A DNA stretch of 64,000 nucleotides from Centropus unirufus (taxonomy: Eukaryota > Chordata > Aves > Cuculiformes > Centropidae): contig VYZI01000169.1 of assembly GCA_013397695.1 (NCBI GenBank), positions 1,380,570 to 1,444,569 on the forward strand. Reading direction: 5' to 3'. The notes below the pieces were generated by a model. That model saw only the letters and a program-made list of their open reading frames with translations, was not told the DNA's origin and did no database searches. Shown here piece by piece: positions 31,201 to 43,200 of this stretch (the first letter of the stretch is position 1; every line of letters begins with the position of its first letter). The position numbers and the translations under genes were made by a program.

Positions 31201-34200
31201 ATCCCCTGAGGAAGGAAGAAAACAAAAGGAAGCCACCACCACGCCAAGTGTGACAACAGGAAAAAGCAACATGAGAAATGCTATCAGCAAAGAAGGAATA
31301 GGAATTACTGTTTACTTCTGTGTCTTGGTTCTCTTCTGACCCAATACTGCAGTTGGCACCTACAAACGAACCGAGGCGACCGAAGCCTGGAGTCCTGTCT
31401 GAAAACAAACCAGCTGTGAGCACAGCGGAAGAGGCAATGTTACTGCTGTTAGAACTGATGGCATAGCAGGAGGTACTCCTGGCTATGGCAAGGGGTGGAA
31501 CTGGGTCATCTTTATGGTCCCTTCCAACCCCAACCATACCATGATTCTGTGATACCCAGCACCTTGTAAAACTGTGTCAGGGCACTTGAAAAATGTATTT
31601 TAAGTGGAATTTTTTCATATTCTCTTAAGCTTTTTAAACTATATTAATATTTACAGCTAAATATTACCAGCAGGGAACAGATGTGTAAGCCATGAGATGT
31701 CAGCTCTTTTTTCTCTTTATTTGAAGTCACTGCTCCAGTTTGGTCTGGCAAATACCTGCTGGTTCCAAACAAGGCACTTCTCAAGACACAAAAGCAGTGT
31801 TTGCTGTTGCTGGCTCTCAGCAGAGGTTTCCCCATCTGTGGGAAGCAGCACTGACTTTGTGGTTAAATACAGGAAATGCAACAAGGGCTTTTGCTTACAC
31901 ACACGTTGTCTAAAGAGGTTGAGCGCTACAGTAATGGCAAAGCTAATAATAAAATATCTAATTCAGAATTCAGGGAGAGACCCAGCCATCGATTCCAATG
32001 TTTCTTCACCCTGCCAGGTGCTTGGGACTTCCCACAGCTGCTGACCTCCTGTGGATTGCACTGCTATTTTAAAATCCAACCTAAATAAGTGAATTACAAT
32101 CTAAAACTGAGTAATGTTCTACAATATCAGCTGCAGTGCAGTGGTTTTAAATTAAATTGACTGTGATTTTAAAGCTTTATGTCTGATAATAAAAATGTAC
32201 GTGGAACAGGTGATGTTATGCGTCAGGTTTTTCTAAGCCATGGTTTCTGCTGGCCTTGCATTGAGTAGTAAATATTCGCAGTGATGCAAGAAGTGTAGGA
32301 GATTTGTCTGATAATCTCAGCATTTTAGTCAAGTAAAAAAGAAATCATGTGAAGTTATTGTACTACAAATAGCTAGGAAACAATGATTTGTGCCAGGAAA
32401 AAAGCTTATTTTTTAAAAAACAACGTGTTTTAAATCACTATTACACTAATGACTAAGCTCCAGACTCAGATATTGAGGTGATGTCATTTTTATGCACTGT
32501 CCAAGTTTACTTTCCATTTATCCAAAATAACATTTTGAAGAGCTGAACATGTAACTAGAACTGGCAGCTCTCTAGAAAACATGTCAATGTGTCTCCATTA
32601 GAGGAGTAATAAGCCCTCCTCTCCTAACATCTCCACTGTGCACTTTGGCTGAGTTGTGCCCCTTCCCTGTCCCCTTCCCCCTTCCTGCCCCCAGTAGGAA
32701 TTTGTTTCAATCACCTCTGTTTATACAGTTTTAGTACTTTAACAGGTCACTCCCCGAAGGCCTGGGAGGAAGTGAATCAGTCTGGCCGAAGGAATCTCCT
32801 TAGAAGTGTTCAGCCACAAGAGGTGAAAGCCCATGAAGGCTGCCAGCCCAATGAAAAGGCAGCTGAGGGGTAAAAGATGGGGACTCGCAAGCCAAACCAA
32901 ACCAGCTCCTCCGAGTTTCGGCGGGCTGAGCACAGAGCTGTCTTTTGGGAAACTGTGAAGACCCACACTTAGCCAAGCTCTGAGTCATGTGAAGCTACAC
33001 TCGACGTTGTAGTCCAGAATGTACTGGAGAGAGAACATCCCCACATTGGCAGAGGGGCAGATGAAGTGACCTAATCATGGACCTGTTCCCTATCTGTTAA
33101 GAGTTCATCCCATACAGAAAAAAAGAAGTAGCTCCATACCCTGTCCCCTGTACGTGTACCCTCAGCCAGCACAACCATAGCTGTCCCAGCAAGAAAGACC
33201 TGGACGCTACAGCAGGGATCTCTGAAACACAGCTCTCCGTTTCTGGATCCGTGGTTAGGGAGGTGGCAGACATAACACTTGCAGGCACACCCTCGAAAAA
33301 GCTTTGCTATAAAGTCTTTTTTATTGGATCAAAGTTATTTCAACTTCTGGGTGCGATTCAGGATGTGGGTGATGCCTTCTGCCACGTTCTTGCAGCATCA
33401 AAGCCAAAAATTATCTCACTCCACTTATCCTAATAGCTGGTGGCTCCATCAGGAGGGAGTCTGGATAGTTTCGTAGGTGTCCCTCATCAATAGTTGCAGA
33501 GGTCTCCTAGTCCACCATGCTCTGAGCACGGCTTTGAAATTCATAGAAGCGCATTCCATAGCAAAATGTTTTCCACTGTCCCTGTCCACTATTACTCCAT
33601 AGCCTGCCTGCAGCTGATATGCAGTGATCCCGATTCCATACAAGACTGGAAGTAAAATGTCAAAATTTAGAGTTTTTTTAAATAACCAAGTTTATAGAGT
33701 TTCCCCATAGGGCTGGTTCTTTGGAAGGAGTGCCAGGCTGATTAGTGACCCCACCCTAGGTGACCAGCTTCAGCTGGGATCACAGAACACTTATTTAAGC
33801 AGGAAAGCAGCCAAGTTGTCCACTTAAGAGAAGGGTGAGTTGTTTTTTTTCTGCCATCCAGGCCAACAAGCTTTGCTCTTGAAGGGCCAACTAAGACCGA
33901 AGAAGTGCCACTTTCAAGGCCACCTCATTTAACCTAGGCATCACCTAAAAATGTTGAACCAGATGGTCCATGAGGTCCCTTCCAACCTGGCATTCTGGAA
34001 CTCGGTTAGCTGAAGAACCACTCACACCCTTCTGCACAAGGGGAAGAAAACCACCTCGTTTTGAACTGCAGAGCCAACAACGTCAAACTACAAAACAGAA
34101 CTGCCCTCTGGAGACCTCAGGTATGGCTGCTTGCTTGTCTTTCAAAAGAAACAATACTCTTTGTTTACTCACAAAGCATGCTGGTGTTACATGATGTAAA

Positions 34201-37200
34201 AATGTTTATATTTAGTACCTGTTTTATGAATTGCCATGAGAATGAATGTATTCAATGGTTAGAGAAAAAAAACCACAAGGTCAAAAATTTTCTGAATAGG
34301 TGTGTGAAAAAACCTTAGAACTTCAGAATTGTGCTTGGGTTTAAGATAAAACACCTTTCATGCTTGGACGTGAAAAAAGTCATTCCTGCTCTGTCTGTAA
34401 ACTGAAATTCTCATGCAAACAAAAAGCTGAAGGAAAGCACTGCTCTAACACTGGCTCTTTGCATAGCTACACTTAACAGTGCATTTACTACTACACCAAT
34501 ATTTCATCCTCTACGAAAAAGCTTCGTATGAAGCATGACTGTGTGGCCCTAAAGGACCAGCAGTTACGAGTAATTCACTAGAAAAACTGAGATTTGATTT
34601 ACATGGCAGTCATTTTCCAGGATCAGGAGGAAGTTGAAAACAAAAGATAAGTTACAGACTGTAAAAAGTTTTATTTTAAGAAGAATGAGCTCAACAATCT
34701 CCCTTTGAAGGCACAGCCAGGCTGCAACAGCTTCCAAATATAGCTCACTTCCTGAGGGGGTTGTAGTAAGGTGCACCAATGCTGTGTGGTTTCTGCACTG
34801 TGAAAACCTGGAATTTCAAGGAGCTTGACCCTTAGAAAAGGCACTAATGATGCACAGGAATTTCCCCTATGACGAACCCAACATGTGACTTAGGTCAGTT
34901 CTTCTGTAACACAGCATCTGTCAAACACTGGAAATGTGCTGCTAAGAAACCCGTTTTGGCACTAGTAAGAGGAAGTCACACCATCGCAAAAGGTTACCTC
35001 TTTATCCACAATGGTTAGAACCAACCCTAACCTTGCTCTGATGTAGTAGGAGAAATACGCAAAAGGCTACCTTTAAAAAACAGTGTTAAAATAATTATTG
35101 GTTTGGCAGTTCTCACCCTACTGAGCCCCAGGAACCATCCTGCAGTTAGAGGGGCCAGCAGAAGCCTCTCAGTACTTGAGATCTGTACCCAGGTAAAAGA
35201 CTTGGGAAGGAAAAAGCTGCAGTGATGGAAAACTACATGAGGGAGCAGCCCCTGGACAGCTGATGGTAGGGTGAGACTGAAACAGGGAATGTAGGGCCAA
35301 GCACTCCACAAGAGTTTAATCTTTCTACATTTCCTGCAACAGCTTCTGTTATTGGAAAGGCAATTGAAGAGTTTCAAGTAAATGAAAATATCCACAGGTG
35401 TAATAACTCGGAGCAAGCCACAGTGCTTCCTTTTCTAATGAGTCTAATCATAATGTGATTTTTACCAGATTTAAACTCTACTTGACAATCAGTTCTGCAG
35501 GAAGTTACCTGGGTTTGCTCGCATTTTGTACTGCTTTCAGAACTGAGGTTTCCATGTGCTCACGAGGGGTTTTCTGTAGGGCAGACAGTCCTTAGAATGC
35601 ACTCAATATGTAGCACTAGCATAGAGCAAGTTTAAAGTACAGTGGGAATAGGAACAGAAGCTGAAACTGGAATAAATCTCCCCCATTGCCTGTGTGTTCC
35701 TCTGTGCAAAGGGGCAAAAAAACTACTATCTGAAACACTTGTATTGCATGTAAAATGCTGTGGAGCGCTCCATTTCTCTACACTGATGCAGGAGAACTGT
35801 AGCTGCTCAGTTTAAACTTTGGCTAAAAGTCCTACTCCCTCTAGGCCTTGCATTCCCTAGAACCGACGAGGCACCAGGGTTACGTACCACTCTTCATGAC
35901 CACGTTGGACCACACGTTGGCATTCAATGCCTGCACAATTCGTTTCACTCCAGTGGACTCTGGAAAATCATCTAAAACAAAAAACAAAGACATTTCACTC
36001 CTAACAATTGGACCAGAACCCGTTACATGCCTAAAAGCCAGCAGGTGTGTGTCTGAATGCTTGTCCTCCCTTACAGCAATCAAAATATATGGCTGCTTTT
36101 TCTTGGAAGCACACATCTTATCTCTGCTTCTTGAGGCCAAACAATTAATGCCTCATTTATTGGCCTGTGCTTCCAGGTATAATGAACTGTGAGCTCTTAG
36201 CCTTTTGTAGGGAGATCTAAATTCTGAGTGAGGTTTTGTTAAATATTTAGCACAAGTCCTACGTTGTTAATGAGCCTAAGTAAATTTAGTAATAATAGGC
36301 AATTTTTAAGTTGCTGTTAAAAACAAGGCATCTTTTACCCCAAGAATGCTTTTAGAATGGTGCATGACATAAAAAAGGTATTATAATTCCTTCTTCTTCC
36401 TTTAGAAATGAAAGAACTTCCAACAACCCCTTAAAAAAGGTCCGATGCTTGTTAAAAATGAAAATTATCATTGTCAAGCTATTTCCACAACATCTAACTC
36501 CAAATGTGCCAGTAAACCTGTGAATCACAGTCCCTTGACAGCCTAGAGAAAGCACTGTTGGGGCTTCAGCTTATTTACTTGAACAGATCTGACAACACTT
36601 TGTATAAAGTCAGGTTTCCCATGTTCTCAGTTGACTCAGCTTCCCATGTTTGTGCAGGTCTCAGAAAGCAACAAAAACATGACTGCTTCCAGATCAGTGT
36701 CTTGTAGGATGACTCAGGGACAGGTGCAGTAATTGAAACTGTCTTTAAATTTAATTTAAAGCCTTTTTGACCCCTTGGATCAAATATTTTGCCCTCCATG
36801 ACACTGCTGCTTGGTTTTGTATCGGAGTTGCTATCAGCAGACTCAGTTTAGAGTTCTCGTCCTAACTGCACAAACAGTTGGCTGCACAGTCATAGCAAGA
36901 GTTCTGGTTCATTTGTGATAAGCTGCCAGAAAAGTCATAATTTCTAAACATCCACTGGCCCTGTATGTTTGCAGCATCCACTGTATCTTTCTGTAACTTA
37001 TACACAGCATTTACAGAGCAAATATATTGCTGGAACACATTTCTTCCTATGCATGGGTCACATGGAAGCAATCACATTAAAAATCTAGGGAAGAACAGAT
37101 ATCTTAAAGTTCCAAAGGTTAACGTCCTGACATGTTGTTATTCTCATTATTTAAATAATAGCTTCCCTTTACAACAATTAGTGAAGTGAAAAATAACCTG

Positions 37201-40200
37201 ACTTAATGTTAATAGTATTTCCTTTTAAAGCACATCATCAGGAACTCAGTCTAAGGGGTACCCATGTCTGATTTCCCTGGTTTCTATAAATCAGAAGCAC
37301 ATGAAGCCCTCCGTCCCCAACAATGGGCCCCAAAGAAATGCACCTTTAAAGACATGGCCGGGGAAGAAGGGCTTTCTTAGCTACTTAAGATACAATTTTT
37401 ATCTCTGCCTTTAAAGGGGAAAAGGGGATGGGACTTGATTTCCAGCTTTGGACTTTAGACTGAGTTATTTTCGGTGACAGCTACTTGGTGAATGTGAAAT
37501 ACAGCAAATGTTAGTGATTAATTCCACTTGAGCCTGGAAACGGAGCCAGTTCTCTCATTTTGGCTCTACAGGAGTAAGACATAAACACCACTTTTTGTAT
37601 CGCTGAAGAGAGGAGATAAGCCAGTCAGGAAGTGCACAGTCACTCTTCAAGAGTGGAACATCACACATCACTTCTGACTCTGCTCGATGGGTTTTTTCAA
37701 GCTATAAACACGTGGTCAGCCAGTGATTTTGAAACTAGTTTATTTCCTGTGTGCCAGGGCATGCTATTCTGAAAGGCTTTTAGCAATCTCTCCTTTTCAG
37801 CCTATGTCACCACCTGAGCAATATCTATCTTCTCTTGGCATTTTAAAGTCTCTTTTGAAAAGACAGAGTTGTCCTGCCCTTGTGCATCTCTCTGGTTCTT
37901 GTTTTAGATTCATTTCCACAGTGGAATATACATACTTCTAATCAATCAGTACAGTCCTAGGATTCCGGCCAGGAAAAGGAGCTGATATTATTTTCATGTA
38001 GGTGCTCCCTAAACAGCAGCTGTGTTTGGGAGGAGGCAAATGGAATTTCTAAGAGGAAATAACCTCTTCTTGCTCCTAACCCTTTATAGCTCAGGCTAAG
38101 CCTCACCAACTGTGAGCATTCCATGCTGTAATCTCGTAGCACATAAAGTTATGCCCCTTGCAACTGTTTAGAGAGATTCTGGTGTGCTGTTTCATTCCAC
38201 AAACTAAAACAGAAGTAGTGGTCCTACCATCTTCATCAGGCAGCTCCTCAGGGCTAAGTTCAACCAGTTCAAAGCCGTGCTTGATGCACCATTCTTGAGC
38301 TTTCTGTCTGTTAACACCTGAAGTTGGGAAAGGAAAATACATACTAAACATATGCATCCGAGACTAATATCAGCAGTTTAATCTTTAGCCACATTTTGTT
38401 CCATTAAAGTTGTTTGCTTATTCTGGATTGTATGGAGGGGGGAGTATGTGGCAGCTGGCGTGGGTCCATTCGCTTTGAATTGGATTCCAAAGACCCCCGA
38501 GTTAAACAAACTCCTCCTTTGAATTGTTTTTTCCAAGTACCATAAAATGAAAAGGCTTTGCACTGGGTACTTGAAGGGGAATGTAAATGAAGTGCCACAG
38601 AGAATGACGCCTTGTATCAGCTCTGGGCTTGACTTTGAATTAAGTCCCAGGGGCACGTCTGCACCTGACAGCAAATACTCATCTAGAACCAAAGCAACTA
38701 TGTATTAAACGGCCAAATGGTCAAAAAAGATGAATGCTTTCCACTTTTTTGTTGGTTTTTTAGTGACCAACAGCCACCCTCATTCTTCACCACAGGGTCA
38801 TGCACATCCAGCAGTAGGAAAGACTTTTTAGTGACCTTGCAGTGCATGGTAGAGGGACAGGAACAGGATGCATGATTAAGCAAGGTTCTAAAAACTGGAT
38901 TCAGTTTTAACCACAATTAGCTTAAGGCACTTCTGTTCCTGATCACAAGAGTAACCTGGCTCTTCTCAGTTCGATCTCAAGTCCGGTCCCACACAGATAT
39001 TTTAAGCAACTGTGTTTATTAAAATTCAAAATAAATTATTTGGAGAGGTCAATAGTTCTAAGTCAGCTTGAAATTCTTTGAGTTTCATACCATTTTCAGA
39101 CACTCTGTTACAAACCAGGATCATGACTTCTGGTAACCACTCTTCGGTCAGGGGCAACCATTCTGAGACGCTATCAAGTCCAGATTTCTAAAGAGGATAA
39201 AGAACAAGGTTCTCTGGAATGCATCCTCTAATACTTTAGTTTTTAAGCTAATTTTAAATCATTATTGGTGTTAGAATAGAAGTAACAAAGGAAGCATGCT
39301 AAGCTGCAAACCCAGGATGTTTAAGGCACTTGTGTTCTCATGGGAGAAGCAGACACACCCAAGTTCCTTCTGATTCTTCCCTCACAGATAAGTTAATCCT
39401 CCTGCCTTGGACCCTTCCACAGTTAATATTAAGTACAATCCTAGTGCAGATTAGGGAGGATTTTTTTACTTAAGGCTAATCATGAGTATTTCATTTTAAG
39501 TGTATCTTGGGTTTAATGTGCAACTACTCCATCTTCCACTCTAAAGCGGATGTTATGGGAGCTGCTGAACTACTCCCACTGCTCCAGTTCATTTGCAGAC
39601 AGCCCTGAGATGTCTGGTTAAAGGTATTTTTGCAGAATGTGTGCTATGCACCCTTTCCCATCTGTGCTGAAAAACAGTTCCTTATTTAAAATACTTTTTT
39701 TTGCCTCAATCTTTCTGGCTCTTACTAAAGCACTGGTTTTGCTTAATAGAAATGATTTTGGCAAGAACATAGCACTGAATCCTCATTCAGCTCCCTCATT
39801 CTCGGCTGTCCTAAAGCAGCCTTTCTCAATGAGCAGCAGGTAGGAGTAAAGTTGAAGGTGGTGGGCTTGAGGAGGATTTGCTTAAATTAGTGGCATGTTT
39901 GCAGCCTGAGAACCTCTCTTCCAGTTGGTGTGTAAAAGGGAAGGAAACTGCTTCCATTGTTAGCAGGCATAGCTTGCCATTTATTTATTATAGAATAGCC
40001 TAAAAGGAATGGATGGGACAAGATGAATGGAATATAATATGGGGTTATCACTGTGATAAGGCAACTGTATTTTATAGAAGGTGTAAAATAACGAAGCAGA
40101 GGAGTCTTACTATGGTGCTGTCGAAGTACACAACAAATGCTTGTACAGATTCGGCAATGTCTTCAGTAACAAGAAAGGTGTTTGGTACCACACAGAGGTG

Positions 40201-43200
40201 AATATCTGCTGAGTAGTATTTATTATCTATTGTCCAGGGGTAAAAAGTCACTTTTCCAGTTGTAATCGCACCCACAGTAATGTCATCTTTTCCTGTGATT
40301 CCTGTGCAAGAGAAACCAAATGAGGCAGGTGATAAAACTGAAAATAATATCAAGTAATCTTGGCCCATACAGAGCCAGCTTTCCTTACTGTAATGAAGCA
40401 GGATTTATTTAAGATAACTAAAAATTCAAATTCAATGTTACTCTGCCCTAGAGTTTCTTATTTAGCTTTCAAAAGACTTTATTATCTAGCTTTCGACATA
40501 AAATACAGTATGGAAGCTCTTCATAACAGAAAGTTTTGTCCTGGAAATGCCTTTTAAGCCTCAAACTCCATACCTGTAAACAGGATGTGTAGAGAGAACA
40601 CCTAGATTTTATTACAGTGAAACAAACCTTGCGTGTTCGTTCTGATGCAAAGAACTGCTTGACTGTGACTGAAACCTGAAGGTAACTAATGAGAAAATAA
40701 ACCAAGTTACTACAGTTCAGTTGCAATTCTCATTAAATTCCACATAGGAGTCTGATAATTAAAATCCAAGGCGGTGCTTTGATACCGCGGTGTTAAATGC
40801 TGCCCAACCTTAGCAGAGCCCCTATAGCATGACAGCCACCTGGTGGAGCTGAGTTATAGTCGGTGGCACAGCATCCCATCCATGCCTCGCTGGAAAGGGC
40901 AGGGCTGCTTGTTAAGGCTGGACAAACCTCCTGAGCCTTTAAAACTCGGGGCAATTATACTCTAAATTGATGAGAATTTCCTTGGGCACTGGAAGTGTTA
41001 AAAAGAAACCAAATCCATGGGTTTTCAGAGCTTGTCAGTGTCATGTTGTAAAGGCAGTGGCTGAACAGGCCAGAACAGGCTGTTCCCCTCAATGGTCTGG
41101 ACATCAAATTGAAGTTATTTGTATCTTATCAATAAAAAGGCAGGAAAATCCCATTGCCAGGGCTGCCATGGAAAGGTTCAATGATTTTTACAACTAAATA
41201 CAAAGTCTAGACAGAGTCTGAACTGGTGCATGAGGCAGAAGGGAGCAGAGCTGTGAACCAGAGAATCTATTTAGCAAAGCCAAAGCCCAGAGAGAATTAA
41301 ATCTGGCCAAGCATGTCAAGGACCACAAGGACCTATACGGGTGTCAGTGATAGACGGAAAACCAGGGAAAATGGTTTAAATAGATGTTAGGGCCAATGGA
41401 GATTGTTTTCACTTTGTCAGGATATAATGTGACTTAATTCCAGCAACTGGGAGAAGAAACAGGCAAACAATGTTTTTGTGCATGTCCAAAACACAGGGAT
41501 TTGTTTCTTTCGTCTCTCTCCAGAATTATCTGTTGCCCAGCTTTTCAAATGCAGGCATATTCTTAATTTTCTGCCTCGGAAACCAGATGTTCTGTTTGGA
41601 CGTTTTGAATGCTACATAGACTTTAAATTTCCCTTTGCTGGTGTTTTGACAGTTAAAAACTAATTACTGAATAAAACCAGCTGTGAGCCTTGCCAGACAA
41701 TGCCACAAGTTGAGAATAAAGGAGCCCATAGAAATGCTAGAAACCTAGAAAATCAGCAGCAAGACTTAGAAAGCCAAAGGAAGTGAGCTCAAAAGTCAGT
41801 CAGGGAAGGTCCCAGCAAGAACAGGTAAGGAAAATTAGGGGAAATAGAAGGGAAAGGGAAATAGAAGACTTTTCAAAGAACCTTTAGATTTGCTTTCTGA
41901 GTCATTTTTTTCCTCATGTAAGAGTTCATGGACAAATTTAGGCATTAAAGCCTGCTAAGAAGGAGGATGTGTCCCATTTCTGATTACAAGCTTCTGTTCC
42001 TGTATTTTTTAGCAGCCCGCTTTCATCCCATTGTGCTCTTCACTACCCATCACCCACCCGAAGACATTTTGCCAATCCCCTGTGAAGTTTCTCTCCCAGT
42101 AAAACTGGATGTTGGGCACTGAACTCTGCAGGGACTCTGAAAGGGTTCAGGCTCGCTGTCTTGGTCTGCGTGTAGGGTTCTAACAAATGACTGCAAAACA
42201 GCCCGATTACTCCTGGCAGGAAGATAAATTCCATTTGGGTATCTTGTGAACAGTTCTCTTTGCTTCCCCAAAGTCACTCAGACCAATCAGGTTTTGGCCT
42301 TTAGAGCAGACAAGCAGAAACTACAAAAGAAATGTATGCTGCAACTCCAGCTGAGCCCCCAAGGGTATATTCCATGTTGGAACTGGTCTTAAGGATTACA
42401 TTTGCTACCTCTGGATTCCGGGATTTTCTTTCCAAGACAGCCTGCATTTTAATGAAAAAAAGTACATTCACCTAGAATAATTTAATCTCCAATTTCAAGA
42501 ATATTAATCAGAATAAACCCCATGAAGTCTTATTTGGATATAGAATAAATTTCTACAAAATAGGGCAGAAGAAGGTGGCTTCTCTCTAAGGAGTTACTCA
42601 TCTTTAATTTTGAACTCCTCAGCCACAGCAAGTGTCGGTGGTTTGCCAGCCAAAGAGCCTGAAAAACCAACTGAGTCACTCCTTGACCACAGCAGCAGGC
42701 AGGGCCACTGGGCTGACTTAAGGAGCTGGCCTCTCCCTCAAGCAGAATGGTTCATTTGGAGAGGAATGCAAACAGACTCCAAATGCATCACCAATAGTGC
42801 TAAAAACACGCATGGAGAAGTTCATCCCATGCAAGAACACTGCTTAGTGTCCCTTAAAAACACAATTTAGAGTTCAGAGGCCTCTAAGACACACTGCAAC
42901 ACCTATGCTAACAAGACGTCTGTCAGACAGGACAGTTGTCTTCCTCCTGTTTATCCCAGTTCATGACTTGCTTTGCCTGTTTTGTATCAGAAAAGCCTTC
43001 AAGGACACAGCACCAACTGACACACGAGATGATTGATTTCTGGCTCAGTCTAGTGACTAGTACCTTATAGTTCAATGAACTTCCAAATTTCTGTGGTGTC
43101 TCTCCCGAGGAAAAGGTCTTTTTACTTCCAGACAGTCAAGCAGCAGCTAATGTTTTTGAGGAAATTAATTAGTTGTGTCCTTTCTTTACTTACAAGTATC

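Larger units (their letters stand above)
35972..40110 (-). other. AAGAB: AAGAB introns 2-4 (35972-38227, 38318-39090, 39188-40110)
   Basis: Non-coding sequence between coding exons 2 and 5. I recognise no CR1 or other repeat and no conserved-looking open frame. Confidence 0.75.
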
